Shown here: piece by piece, positions 1-14,991 of the stretch
Numbering within the stretch: the first letter of the stretch is position 1
Layout of the letters: each line of letters starts with the position of its first letter
Assembly: GCA_001661515.1 (NCBI GenBank)
Contig: LUVW01000026.1
Coordinates: 112,781-176,780, forward strand
Length of the DNA: 64,000 nt
Direction: 5' to 3'
Origin: Capniomyces stellatus
Lineage: Eukaryota > Kickxellomycota > Harpellomycetes > Harpellales > Legeriomycetaceae
Translations under genes and position numbers: made by a program
The notes under the pieces: model-generated
Told to the model about the DNA's origin: nothing
The model's database searches: none
Seen by the model: only the letters and a program-made list of their open reading frames with translations

Positions 1-15
1 GGGGGGGGGGGGGGG
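1..15. repeat. Poly-G tract at the window edge
   Basis: The window begins with fifteen consecutive G before ordinary AT-rich sequence. Similar G or C homopolymers occur at 14932-14981, 49149-49160 and 49958-49982, so it may be real, but at an edge it could also be a contig end. Bases 16-202 are A/T-rich and are probably the 3' flank of the RasGAP gene. Confidence 0.6.
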
Positions 16-202
16 AGGTGTTTGAATTAAGGATGGTCGATTTGATTTAAATATATAGTTTATTTATTAAAATAAAGTAATTACAAGGATTGAATATGTT
101 AATGATAATATTAATAATAAAAGTAAAAAAAAAAGGGAAAAAAATAATTAATAATAATGAATTAATAAAGTGTAAAAAAATAAAAAGGGAGTAATAAAGA
201 AA

Positions 203-3200
203 TTAAAGATCAAGTTGGCAAATATCATTGATAATATTAGCGACGATTTCAGCGGAATGAGAAAAGTTTTCAGAAGTAAAGCCGAGAGAAAGGTTGTTTG
301 GGTCGGTGGAGATCAAGTTGGACAAGATGTTGAGGCTGTTGAAGTTGTTGTTAATGGGAAAAGAAGGGGGAAGACCGGGCAAGTTGAGTAAGATGAGTAG
401 GGACTCGATGTTGGAAGAAATTAAAAGATTTACGTGAGAGTTGGGATCAGAGTTGGAATTAGAGGTGGAATTAGAGTTGGAATTGGAGTTGGTTGACAAA
501 GATGATTTGACAATAGTAAATGGGAGCTGTGGTGGTTGTTGGGAAATAGAGTGGTTGTTATTGGACAAATTTGTTGATGAAAGGGTGATTAGTTGGGTGG
601 ATAGGTTGTGATTGGTGATGTGAAGGTTTGGAGTTGAGAGGTTGTAAAGTTGGGTAGAACGTTTTTTTCCATTGAACTGAAGTTTTAAGTTTGAGTTTAA
701 GTTTGAGTTTAAGTTTGAGTTTAAGTTTGAGTTTAAGTTTGAGTTTAAGTTTGAGTTTAAGTTTGAGTTTAAGTTTGAGTTTAAGTTTGAGATTGAGTTT
801 AAGTTTAGATTAGAGTTTGAGATTGAGTTTAAGTTTAGTTTGGAGCTGTTGGGGTTGGTGGGGATTGTTGGGCTAAAGATTTGGTCTTGAATGGGATAAT
901 TTAGGTTAGAGTCGGGGGATAATGGGGATAGTAGGGGTAATGGGGATAATGGTAGTTGGTTTGAGCTTTGAATAGGGGACATTAGAGTGTTGAATTTAGC
1001 GTAAGGGTTGTTATTTGTTGCGGGGTCCGAGTTATTGAGACTGTAGAGTGAGTTGAAGCTGGAATTAAGGTTGGAATTGGAATTGGGGTTAGAATTGGAA
1101 TTGGGGTTGTTTGAGTGGTTGGTTTTAGTATTGTTACTGCTGTTGTTGTTGTTGTTGTTGGTTGGTCTTTCGAAAAAGTTGCTGTTATTACTGTTATTAC
1201 TGGCAAAACTGTTGTTGCTGAGGTAGCTGACATTACTGACATTACTGATGTTGCTGATTGATAGTGCAGAGTATGTTGAGTCGTTTGAGATTTGGCGGGC
1301 CAAATTACTAGTAGCGATGTTTCTGGAAATGGGAATTGGAATTGGAATTGGAATTGGGGCAGTAGTGTTTGAAGTTGAGGTTGGTGATGGAATTGAGATT
1401 AAAGAGTTGGCTCTGTTGATTTGATTGGAGGAGTTGATTTGATTGGAAGAGTTGATTTGGCTGAGACCGTAAAAGTTTGAGGAGTTGGGTTTTGAATATG
1501 GATCTTGCAAGTTAAACACAGAGTTTGGATTGTTGTTGTACATTGCAGCGCCAAGTCCAGTTTTGATAAGAAGATTAGATTGAGGATATTTAAGAATAGT
1601 AGTTTTAGCAGAAGTAGTTTGTGCTTTTGTTGTTGGATTGGCAGAGTAAGGTTTCAATACTAGGTTAGAGTTGGAAGAATTGATGCTTGAAAACGAGTTG
1701 TTGTTGTTGTCGTAATTGGGAGTGCTTTTGTTGTTTCTAATGAGTTTTTTGTGGGTTGAGTTTGTGAGGTTTAATGAGTTGATTGAACCAATTGACGATG
1801 TGTGTTCAATAAGGTCATTTGGATTGGCTGTTGAGTTTTTGTGGGTTGGGTTTGAAATAGCTGTGTTTCTTGGGACTTGGCGAGGATCGGTTCCAAGGCT
1901 GTTGGATCTGGAAACTGAGAGTAGGGTTGAATGGTTGAGTTGGGTGGATGGGGAGTAATTGGGGTCGTTTATTGGATTGGTTTGATTTGTTGGATTGGTT
2001 TGATTGGTTTGGTTGGTTTGATGGTCATAATCGTCAGTGTTGGAATTAATATTGTTAAAGTAATAGTAGATTTGGGCAAGAGGATTGTTGTACTTGGACT
2101 TGTAATGCAACGAGTCGACGTTGATTTTAAAGTAGGAAATGACAAAGCTGTAGTTAGAGTGGACAAGCAGAGACAGTTGGTTGGTTAGATCCAGAAGCTC
2201 AGAGTCAACAGGACGTGGGTTGGATGGGATTGGTAAAGAGTTTGTTGAAAAGTTGAGAAATGAGGATGCGGTTTGGATCAGTAACAGGCTGAGCTGGATG
2301 TGGTCAAAGTCCATGTCGGATTGTAGTTGTTGATTAGGTGAAAAATGATGTTGGTTGTAATTGAACAGTTTGTTTAGGTAAAACAAGCGAACAGAAAATT
2401 CTTTGAATAGAGAAACCATAAACCGTAACAGAGTTTTCAACGTGCAAATATCGACAAATGAGCCATCAATAGTGCCGATATTACCGAGAGTTTGTGGTGA
2501 GCTTCCAAAGGCAAATACAGATTGAATGTCGTTGTTTGGTGTGGTTGAAGTTGGTAAGTTTGTTGGTTGCATAATGGAAATTGACCAGATAAACAGCATT
2601 GCCATTTCAAAGGCGTTCTTGTCGGACTGTTTGGCTGTATTTTGTTGGATTGAAGAGTAATAACTGGCAAGTTTCTTTGTTGCTGAGTTTGAACTTGAAA
2701 ATGCTGTTGGTTGGGTGTAAGTTGAGGTTGGGTAGTTTATATAACTAGAGTTGTTGTTGATGTTGTAGAAACTAGACTTTTTGTTTTCATGTCCTGAAAT
2801 CGACAAGTTTGAGTAGTTTTTGACGTTGTATAGTTTGGTTTTGAGTCCTGAACTGTTTCTGTACCCATTATTTTGTTCTGGTTTTGAATTTGGGTTTGAA
2901 TTTGGGTTCGGGTTTGAATTTGAGTTCGAATTTAAACTTGTTCTTAATTTTAATTTTGAATTGGAATTTGAGTTTGAATTGGAATTTGAGTTTGAGTTTG
3001 AATTGAATTTGGATTTGGGTTTGGGTTTGTTGGCTAGTACTAGTTCAAAGTACTCGTTGGTAATGTGATTTACTAGCACAGATTCCAACTGTTTTGAATC
3101 AAGACTGGTTTCCAGTTCGTCTAGCAAACAGTCCAATCCATTACAATCCAAATGATCAAGTTGTGACCCATCACCGCCACCTCCTCCAGTACTGCCAGAG

Positions 3201-6200
3201 TTTGTGCAGGTAGTTGAACGACAAACAGAGAAACTTTTAGTTGCAGATTTCCGGTCAACAAGGACCAGTAAATAAATCAAAAAGGTAATAGAACCTTTAG
3301 GAACGTTTGTAGAGTTTGGAAACAATAACACATCGTCACAGCCACTATTAATTCGATTGGAAATATTGTTTTTGTTGTTTTTTTTGATGTTTTTGATGTT
3401 GTTGCTGTTGCTGTTGTTGGGTTCAGTTGGTGGTAGTTTAGACAGTTCTAAAACGCAAAGAAACCAGAGTTTGTTGAAAAACGCAACAATGCGGTTTGTC
3501 CTGACATAAAGAGACGATAAACAAGCAGACGTGGAATTAGACAATGAAGATAATGAGGGTAGTAGAGTGTACATGAGAGCGTTTGCAAAATCATAATCGA
3601 AACCAATGCCTAGACTGACGTCGAGTTTGAAAAGGCTGTTGTGGATCGTAGCTCTTGAAGCCATAAGTTTGTTGGTGAAAATGGCGTGGAGTTGGAGGTA
3701 CGCATAGTAGCTGGAGTTTGAAGGACCGCCATCAAGATCAAAAGTAGTTTGTTCAAATGAAAGCAACAATAATGACTCTAAATCATGACGGGTCATTGCC
3801 TCAACCACAGAAATCATCAGGTCTAGTCCAACACTGTACAATTGGACATGTCCAATCCGGAGTAAACTGACTGACACCCAGAACAAGTACGGCAACATTG
3901 GGTTTTCTGCGTCCAACTCTCTTGATACTGCCGATAATCCAACTACAATCGAAAGCGGTAATGACGCATTTGACTTGGAAAACACCATCAAACAGTTTTT
4001 CAATGTTGATAACATCTGGAATATTATTATGTTGTCTGGATGTTTTGATAATGTCGAATCTGAATTTGATCCCGATAATGAAACAGACTTGACAACATTT
4101 GATTTCTTTTTACTTTGGTTTTTACTATCGTATTGTCGTTGATTTTGGTGTTGGTGTTGGTGTTGGTGTTGAATCGCTTCAAATTGTTTTGGTGGTTGTG
4201 AAGATGTTGCTAATTGGGCAAACAGGATAAACGCTCTTGGTTGAACAGCTGGATTAAACAAAAACAAACTAAACGATACCAGCCCAACAAGTCTTGACCT
4301 CCAAACCGTCCCGATATTGGCCAAGTCGCTATACAAACCACCGAGATTGACGTGTTGAGAGTTTTGGTTGCCAGGTCCAGACTTTATTAGGCCTGATTTA
4401 GCCAGTCTAGCACTGTTTGCGGTGTTTGTGGTGGGTGAGTTGAATTTGGTGATTATTGGGTGGATGTAAGATGAGGTTGTTGAGGAATTGTTGATTGTCG
4501 AGGAATTGTTTATTCCAAAGTAACTAGTGTTTGACCTGTTCAAGTCAATAATACTAGATGAACTGGTGCCAAAAACGTTCTTTTCAGACTGGTTGAAGGT
4601 TGAGTTGTTGTTGGCGGAAATCTTAGCGTCAATAGAGTCAAAGTAGGGTTTGTTGAAGATGGGCAGCCACGATAAGAACAGGAAAATATCAACAACGTTA
4701 GCAACATTAGCTAAATCGTTCAACAGCATGTGGTTGGCCAGCTTTGGAGAGTTTAGTAGGTGGGAAATCTTGCTAGACTTTGGCAGTGCTGAGACTGAAG
4801 CTGAAGCTGATGAGCCTGGAATCAGACATGAGGCAGAAACATTGGCAGAATGTGGGGCAGGAGTCGAGGAGAGGAATGATTGGTGGGACAGTTTATGTTT
4901 CTGCTTCAAAGTCTGTGACTGTTTTTGTTTCTGTGTAGCTAGAGTCGAGAGGTTGATTGAACTGTAGTTTTTTTGGAAGGGTTTGGCCGAGTTGAAAGTT
5001 ATTGGGTTTGATGTTTGAGTTGAAATGCCAAACCACAATTTAGTTGAAGAATTGTTGATCAACAAATTTGTGAGTTTGTCGAGAAGAATTTTTGAAGGTA
5101 AAGTTTGATAGCCAAACTGGCCTTCATAGCAAAGCGACAAGCTGTAAACAAGATTCACCACAACTCTATAAGTCAGCAACTTGACGTAATCATTACCCAA
5201 CCCACACAAAACAGACACAACAAACGCAAGTTCAGAAAAGCTCTTGAACACAAACTGCGGGTTACTGAAGGTAATTGGAACCAGAAGCCGCAACATTGCA
5301 ACAATCGGAGGCCACTGCACGTGCATCTCAAGTTGACGAACCGGCGGGTGCTGGGTCAACACTGAAACGGCATTACGAAGTTTTGTTATCAGGTTGACTC
5401 CAATTGCAGAGTTGTGCGCACACACCGAAACTACAATTTCGTCAAGTGCTTCGTGGAATCCGGACGTGGAAGTGTGGTTGTTTTCTATCAGTTCTTCCTG
5501 ATCAGTAGCCAAAATCAAATTAATCAACGCGTCCATAAACATTATTGCTACTGCATCGGTTTCAACAAGAATCGGCCAAAACAACGTGCTCATGTACGAC
5601 CGCGCCACACTATCTCTTGTTGACAAGTTTATGATTGCTAAAACTAGGTCCTGAACATCCACCTGAATCTTCACGTTTTTGCCACCCTCTCCCGCCCCAC
5701 CTCCCGCAAACAACCCCGATATTCCCTTAAGGTACGGCCGCATAAACTGAAACACAAACCGCTGCTTATCAACAGGGAAAGTCTTGTACGTTGTCAAACA
5801 CAGCTTGATCAACTCAATCGACAAGTCTGGTGTGTCTACTGCCAACACTTTGCTCACACTCGTTGTAAAGTAGTCGCTTGCTGGCGACACGTACATGTCC
5901 AGCCCCTTGCCAACCACACTAAACGCACATGCAAAGTTTACTGTGCCCAGGTTGCTATAGTCAATATAGTTTGTGTAATCACTACAACTCCCAAAGTAAT
6001 ACTCGTCATCAACAACATTTCCAACCAACGCCATCAAATCTTCAGCTTCAGCTTCAACTTCAGCTTCAGCTTCAGCTTGAGCCTGATGGCCTTGTTGCTG
6101 GTGCTGTTGTCCAAACTTGGCCGAAATAATTATTCCCGTCAAGTTGAGTCCCAGCGGATCCACCATTGAACTCATCAACTTGTACCCTTTCATCCGAACC

Positions 6201-9200
6201 AAATTCGAGTCGCTAGTCAAACTGTACAAAAACAACATTACAAGACTTGCTGCCAAGTCCAGTGGCCTCACAATCCGGTTACCAGAAACCACTCCTGACC
6301 CACTCGAAAACATCCCCTTACCCATTGACGCCTGCAGGTTGTGGAACATCCGACTCGCTCTAATCAGACTAAACAACCTCCGCTCGCGTGTAGTTGAGTG
6401 CAAAATCACCCGCTGCTTGCCAAATCCCCCCAACTCCACCACCAACGCCCGCAATGCTGGCTTCATAACCACACTCTTCTTGCTGTTGATGTACGTCAGC
6501 TGCGCCCACTGCTTTGGCCGGCTCTTGTACACCAGCTTCGTTATCTGCCCCGTAACCGATCGCAACCTACTAACCTCACTCTTCACCTTGTACATCGTCT
6601 CGTTGAAAAACCCAACTGCCTTCAGGCTCATATTGCTGATCTCTGTTATATGCACTACTTGGTTGCAGCACACCGGTAACGTGCCCAGAAACATCCCATT
6701 TGCCTGAAGGTCTGCTATTTGCACCGCATCCCGCGTCACCTTCACCACACACGGCACCAGAATCGGCCGCTTCCTCCTCTTCTTCCCCCGCAACCCCCGC
6801 AGTCCACCTACCCCACCATTCACTCTTGACGCAGGTGGCTGGTGGTAAAACCCAATTGTAAAGCTACTCGCCACACTATTGCTCTCGTCGTCCTCCTCCA
6901 GCGAAATCGTCCCGTTTGGCAAACTTTCCGCTGGGTTGTACACCATCTTTTTCAGATCGTCCAAACCTGACGGAAACACAGACACACTGACAATCCACTC
7001 GATCAGCCCCGTGATGTTGACTGATTTTGCCCCATCCATCTGCGCCGCTGACTTTTTGTGCATCGAGTTGAACAGGTTGTTTGTGTACGTTAAGAACCAC
7101 TCGTTGACGTTGTACCAGTACATATTCTTAACCACCACCCGCGTACCCTTTGCTGCTGACCCAAACGACTTGTACAGCGTTGACACAATTTCGTACACCA
7201 TTTCGTGGTGCAGCTCATTAACTCCGCCAAACTGCGTCAGGTCAAAAAACACATCGATTTCTACTACTTCTGCCACTCCGCCATCTTGCCACCAATCCGA
7301 ATCGCCTCCCATCCCCGTATTACCCTTATTTGCCTTGAGTCTGTTTTTGAGTCGCTGCTTTGTAAGTTGCGCCTCTATAATCGCCTTGATCTGCCTAAAC
7401 AGGTGTACTGTTAGAACATTGGTTTCAAACATCGAAAAATGAACTCTCCTGCTGATTACGTACAGCACCGGTCTGTACCCGTTCTTGCTTCCTACCGAGT
7501 AAAACATTTGTCGCTTCTCAATCTGGTCTGTGTTTATCGTTTTGTTTACCGCAAGAATCTGCTCAAACTCTGACTCGTACTCTAAATCCAAGCTGGACTC
7601 TAAATCCAAATTAGATTCCATTCCTAAACTAGACTCTTGCTCCGATTCAGTTCCCAATCCACCATCTCCGCTAGATCTGGACCTACATCTGGATCTGGAA
7701 TCTGAATTTGACTTTTCTTTTCTTTTATTGTTGTTGTTGTTGAGCGTTGATGGTTTGTGTGGTGTGTTGATTAAAGGAATCAATTGCTGTTGAGGAACTG
7801 GTCTAGTTGGAATTCCCAAACGCACAATCAGACTGAAAAGGTACTTTGACAAGTCCTCAAATCCTCCACTAAACACATCCAACCCACCACCATTCTCACC
7901 ACTACCACCACTCTCACCACCGACATTACTAGCATTACCAGCATTATTGGCCAGATTCAAATCCTGATCAAGTTCACCTGAACCTAAATTAACTGACGGC
8001 GATTCTAGCAACGAAACCGTAGACTTGATGATTGGAAAGCCAGCTGGGTGACTGAGCTTGTGGATAGAAGAGCAGATCTGGCCAAGATTGACAAAAATGT
8101 GGTTGTGCAGGTTGATAAAGTTGCAGTAGCCAAATGACAAGTTGGGACTGGCAATGACTCCGCCCATAGCCAAGCAAACAGGGGTTTGAAAAGGTTTTGG
8201 CTCGGAAATTGTAGACAAAAACTGAGAAACTTTAGCAGATTTGTTTGCTATAAACGGAATCAACGGCTCCATAAACGGCTCCTTGTAAACAGCAGCACCC
8301 ACGTTGTTGGCAAGAGTTTGAATAACCTTTGCGCTCAGCAACAGACCGCGGTTGAGATGTTTGGGTATTGGACTGATGCCTAGCAGAGCTGACGAACCAA
8401 TCAGTGCTGGACAAATAAAGCGCAAGAAAATAAAACCTCCAACACTAGTAATACCGCTTTCAGAAAACTTACGGCTAACAAGACGTTTTAAAAGCGAACA
8501 AAACACCAGGAACTCGGCTGGTAAACACTCGGTGGATCTGACTATCGACTCGAGAATTTCGCTGCACAACCGCTCAAAATTCATCACGTTTTGCACAACA
8601 CTGTCACGTGGACCAAACCTGTTTGGGTCCAGTTCGTAGCTTCCCATTTCCGCTGGCATGTCCAGGTGACGTTGGATGGGTCCGCCCAGCACGTGCTTGA
8701 GGTACTCTGTGCCGTACTTTTTGGAAAATAACGCCAACACGCGTGATGCAACACCGTTACGTCTAAACAGTTCTGTGCTTGACTCTGTGCTCGCTACTTC
8801 GTAGCAAACCAGCACTTTTAACAGGTGCATCGTACGTCCATTCGTTTCAAACACATCAAATAAAACATCTGACAACTCTTCTACCTGGCTAACCAAACAA
8901 CTATCAATAACCGCCACTAGCAGTTGGCTGCCCGGGTCCATCAGCAGCACCGTCAGCTCGGTTGGCGCATTGTGTTCGCTTTTGAGTTCTCCTACCGATA
9001 CTGCCCCAGCCTTGCTCATAAACTCTACTAATGCGTCAAGGTACATGGCCTGCACCCGCTTGCTTGAGTTGTTGCAAATCATCTGGAGCGGCTGCAGTCC
9101 CAACCCCACATTCGCCCTGACCAACGCACACAACGACTCACCAACACTGTCCAAAATCGCACAACTAACTTCCATCGACTTTTCCATCAGCTCGTTTGCA

Positions 9201-12200
9201 CTGTACTCACGCCTCATCTGCGAGTGCTCCATAAACTCAACTATTGCGTTTATGTAGAACCGGTACAGCTCCATGCTGCTCTTGACATCGCCCACTAGCA
9301 TTCCCCGGTTTGCTCCCCCAGAATTCGTGTCCACCAGCACCATGTCTACCGCTAACCTGCTCAACGCCCGTGTGAACCGCGCCATCATCATCTCCATCTC
9401 CAGTTGCCGGACCTCCACCAGACTCCCAACCACTTCTGCCCCAGTCCTTCCCAAGTCACTCACCCGCAAAAAGTCAAACACCCAAACCACTATAGTGTAA
9501 AACAAAATATTTCGCTCCACTATGCTGTACCGCAACCCGCAACCACCATCCACTTCACTCTCCAGCATCCCGCTAACTAAATCAGCCAACATACATCGCT
9601 CATACATCATCTCAAACGACGTTGCAAACTGCATGTCCTGCAAATACTTTGCTATATCCATCACTATTGCCTCTACATCCACATTCTCATCCACATCCAC
9701 ATCCACATTCCCATCTTTATTTCTATTCATTTTACTCGGGTTTCTTTGCCGTGTCCTCACCAAACTTCCTGCAACTACAATTGCTTGCCGCACAAACAAC
9801 GTACTCTTCTCTGAATAATTGACTTGGCCTCCAATACCCCCTGAAACAAACATTGCAACCGTTTGCTGCACTCGGCCCATCACCAGTCCAACTAGCAAAC
9901 GGTGTACACCCTCCACCAAAATCTGTACCACCTGTTCGCGCCTATACTCGTCCCCGCTTACCAGCAGCATCAGGAACTCGTCCAGGAACTCCCTCATCAG
10001 TATCCCCGCCTCCTCCTGGCTCATCTGCTGCGCCATCCACACTGGCCAGCACTCTTCAGTATCCCCAACCAACCCCAATTCCACCGCCCCATCATTCAAA
10101 CACCCGTACCCCGATAGAACTAGAAACACTGTACAGTTGCGCCACTGTTCCGTCAACTCGCTGTACACCTTTTCAATCATCATTTCCTCCTCCCGCGTAT
10201 ACTTGACTCCCCCCTTTCCCCCTTCAACTCCCTCCTTTTCCCCGCTATTCTCCTCCACCATTCCTCCTCTAACTCTCCCATAATCGCCATCCTCAGCGCT
10301 GCCTACTTTACTCTCGCTACCCAGCTCTTGCCAATTCTGCACTGGAACCGACATCAACGACTCTGCCGGCTCTCTGTAATGCGTCATCTTGAAAACATTA
10401 ATCTTTTTGTTGTTGGCCATTTTACCATGACTCGCTACTTTTACCGCTGGGAATTCTTTGGTCAGCGATATGTTTGATGTGCTGCTGCTCAGCCCCTGGT
10501 CAAACTGCCCTGCCATCTCCCCCTGTTCAGCTGTGTCCTGCCCGTAAATACTGTGCATTTGGCTCACGTTTAGCGACAGAAACTGGTACCCATCGCGCGT
10601 CAGGTCCTTTTCAGACAGCAAATCTACATTCATAACCACGTTTCTACCCATACTGCCCCCAATCAGCTCTGTCGTGTTTGCTGCATTTGCTACACTGCTT
10701 CTGTTGTTTCCCCCACTGCTGCTCTTTGTTAGTCCGTTGAACTTTTCCTGGAATATCGACTTGACCTTGCTTGAAACTTGTGCAGGAAACTTGCCTGTTT
10801 TTCCACCATTGTTTTGACTTCTCCCATTCACACTCGACCCAAAATCTTCAGCAGCACTTTTACCCTTCATCATCCCAATATCCCCACTAATCTCACTCTC
10901 ACTATACTTATTATCCACATCTCTATATCTATCCACATCTCCATCTCCATCTCCATCTCCATCTCCATCTCCATCTCCATCTCTATCTCTATCTCTATCT
11001 CTATCTCTGGTTGAACTCGAGTTTATTCCCATACTGTTATTACTGTCTAGCATCCATTTATTCTTGCTTTTAATTTTAATTTTACTTTTATTTTTATTTT
11101 CACTTTTGTTTTTGTTTTTGTTTTTGTTTTTTTTTTTGTTTTTGTTTTTACCTCCTATAAACGAAGTAAGTAATTTGAACGAATTGGTGTTGTTTGACTT
11201 GACCTGATCCCGCATAATAATGCTCTTTTCCATCCCATCTTGTATATATCCATACCCATACCCATACCCATACTCGTACCCATTTTCATGTTCATGTTCA
11301 TGTTCATGTTCATGTTCATTTTCATTTTCTTGTTCTTGTTTGTTGTTTTGATCCCTATTCAAATCGACTACATTTTTGTTTATTGTTCTCTTGTTTTCTG
11401 CAAACTGACTGGTCAACGAAATTGGCAAAGCCTCGATTATCCCGCTACTTAGAATCTGACTGAGTCTTGGCTTGTTGGTTTTTGGGTAAAAAGATGCCAG
11501 TGCGGTGTTGTAATGGGTCCATTTCATGTACGCTTCTGCCCAGGCCATCATCAGCACCAAATTCGAGCCTGAATTTCCATTAAAGCTCCGTCTTAGCATC
11601 ATATCCACCTCAGCCCGACTTTTTCCTCTCAAACTCAACCCTCCACCAACTCCAAATCCACTTGTTTGATTGGACGTTTCAACCTCTGCTATCATTGCGC
11701 GAAACAAATTAGCATTGCTCAAAAGTTCAAACTTGTTAAGCTCTTCCAGTTCCATAACTTCGCTCGGGTTTTTTGAGACGGGATGCTTGCTGACCAGCAG
11801 CTTTGCACACTCGAGAACAGCCTCGACTATTTCAAGGCGACTATTCCACAACTGCTGAAGCATCACACTTTCCACCGCATATCCAAACCGAATGTGACAA
11901 TCGTACCTCTCCCACACCCCACATTCACTGCCAAACTCGCCCTCGCTCAGCCCTGCCAACTCCACGTACTTTTGCCTCTTGGCAATCAGGAACCGCAGCA
12001 ACCAGATTCCCCTCAAACTTTCGTCTGCTGTTGTGGTGTCGGCCGCCTGTAGAATGTTCTGGCACACCGCCTCCATCACCTGTGACGTCACCACACAAAA
12101 CCTCTTCCAGTCCCCAACCTCTCCAGTCCCGTAACCGGAATTCACATTTTCACTCTTGTACACCTTCTTGCTGCCACATATTACTCCGCCCAGGTAGTCA

Positions 12201-14952
12201 AACACTGACCCCATCATCTCCACCGCTGGCCCAAACAACTCCCGCAAACTGCTCGACAAACACATCACTATTGACACTGCCACTGGGTATGGCTCAACTG
12301 CCGGCACTGTACATCCAATCGCCAACTCCCCAAACATTGTGTACGCCTTCAACACCCCCATCACTATATCCACATTCACTCCCCTTACATCTTCCTCCCT
12401 TTCATCTTTTCCAAACATTCTCTCTTCATCTTCATCTTCATCTTCATCTTCATCTTCATCTTCATCTTCATCTTCTCTCTCTTTAACCCTGTATCTCTTA
12501 TCCTCACTACCATTGCCCATTCCTATACTTGTACCCGTACTTTCACTTGTACTTGCATTTGTATTTGTACTTGCACTTGCACTTGTTCTTGTACTCGTAC
12601 TTGTTCTGTTATTTATATTTTCTTTTCTTTGATTCATATCCCCATCACTATAATTTCCACTATACTTATTATTTCTATCTCCATCTTTGTATTTATTTCT
12701 ATTTTTATTTCTATTTCTACCTTTATTGACATTTCTATCACTGCTGCTATTGTTATATACTCCTGCTAATCCTCTACTTGTTCTATCGCCTATACCCATT
12801 TGCACACTAGATCCTACATTCGATCCTACATTCGATTCTACATTCACACTACCTTCGCTCATATCATCTGCCAACCTCAACGCCAAAATACTCGTCCAGT
12901 ATATTTCTGCCAGCTGCTCCCTTGCCAGTCTCACAAACCCTTCCTCCAATTCCTCTCCAAACTGTCGCTTACTCCCCAAGTACATCACCAATCCCCGCAC
13001 AAACCCCAGCCTCACTCGGTTTGACTCGATCTCTTTTACCACATGTCCCCCAAACACCCTAATAGACTTTACTGGGTTTAAACTCAACTGGTAAAACATT
13101 TCTCTACTTGTAACCCCTTCATCATAATCTTCTTTGTAATTATACTCGTTTCCATTTCCATTTCCATTTCCATTTCCATTTCTATTTCTATTTCTATTTC
13201 TATTTCTATTTCCGTATTCTTCCTCGTTTCTTGTCTTTGCTTTTTCTTGTACTTGTACTTTTCCCTCCAATCTTCCCTTTTCATTTTCCCTCTGATACAT
13301 CCGATCTACCAATATTCTTCCTGCATCCAGCTGCAAGTACCTGCTTAGTTTCTGCACCCCACTCATGTTTCTTTGTGGCTGCATCGATGCCACCTCCATT
13401 ATTGCTATACCCGACTCTTCAACCCCTTTTGACATTTTCCTTTTCTTAAACTCTTGTCTCAGTGTTGAAAAGAAGCTATACATTCGGTTCTCCTTTCTTG
13501 TTTCCTTTTCCCGTCTCGTTTCCTTTTCTTTTCCCTTTTCATTCTCCATTCTAGTTTCTTTTTTATTCTCTTGCCCAATTCTGCCTTCAGCTCTACTTTC
13601 AACATCTACTTCTGCCTCTATTTCTGCCAACTTTATCGATGTTTTCGGCATCAATCCCAACAAAATCACCAATACTGGCCAAATCACCTCTGTTGACCAG
13701 TACTCGTTTGCAATTTTGTTTTCTTTGTCCTTTTTGTTTTCTCTGTTTTCAAGCCACACCTCCATAATCATATCAAACAATACCTTTGCACTCTCCATAT
13801 CCTCCTTCACCTCCCCGTTCTTCTCTCCCCTCGCATTCATCTCCACAAACTCCTTGCTGCTCTGCGCCATATACCTTCGTATTCCTATTTTCAGCCTCTC
13901 CATCATGAATGTCTTCATTTCATTGCTCCTCCTGCCCATTATCTCAATGCTCGCTCTGATCATCTGGTCCAGTTTCTCCATATCATACAAACTGTGCTTA
14001 AACAACTTCAAGTTTACCTCCTCACTTCTAACATCCACCTCCACTTCCTTGTACAGAAACTCGTGCATCTGCCCAAATATCATGTCCCAGTTACTGCTCG
14101 TCAAGTACATGTACACGTATCCCCCTGCACTCATCAGCTCCTCCTCCACTCCTCTCCCCCTAACTCCCCCCCTAACTCTCCCCACTTCCACTCCCAATCC
14201 CCCAAAAACCATCTCCACCAATTTCTCCATTTGTCCCCCCTTCTTCACATTCCTTTCCCCCTCCGTCAAGTACACCCACGGCATCTTTCTAGCCTCCCAT
14301 CTTTCTACCTTCTTGTCAAACGCCCACACTTCTTTACTCCTCCCCACCATCCCCCTCTCACGTCTCTTTGCCCCCGCTGCCCCAAAAATCCCCCGAATCT
14401 TTCCCAGCAACTCATTCGCTACCCTACCTTCAATCCTCTTTACCCCTCTTAGTTTCTCATAACAAATCATCTTACTCTTCTTTTCCTCCTGATCACTTAT
14501 CCAGTCCAAATTCAGCCCCGTTGCCAACATTCTCCACACTATCAACCGCGTCACATCGTAATCTTCCCCACTCTCTTCCAACCTCTCCAACGATATCTAT
14601 TTGTTTTTCATTTACAAATTCATAAACAAATCCATAAACTAACACATAACCCTCTTTATATCTATAACCCTTTTTATATCCATATCCCTCTTTATATTAT
14701 ACTTACCTTGTCCAACCGCGTCAATAGTGTGTAAAGTGCCTCCACCACACTGTCTCTGTCAACTTTGAACATCTCCAGTATCACTTTAACCAAATTCTGC
14801 ACCACCTCATCATTGGCTATCTCCTCTATCGTTCTTTTGCTTGATGGCGGCAACTATTATTTCATTTATTCATATTTCACCCACATCCCCTTCTTGTTAA
14901 CAAATCTTGATCACTACCCTTTATATCCCCTCCCCCCCCCCCCCCCCCCNNC

Positions 14953-14991
<39 letters not shown>

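Noticed and set aside
13365..14462. Plus-strand open frame of 365 codons
   Set aside because: It is antisense to the well-supported RasGAP coding exon and is Ser/Phe/Pro-rich from its mirror composition.
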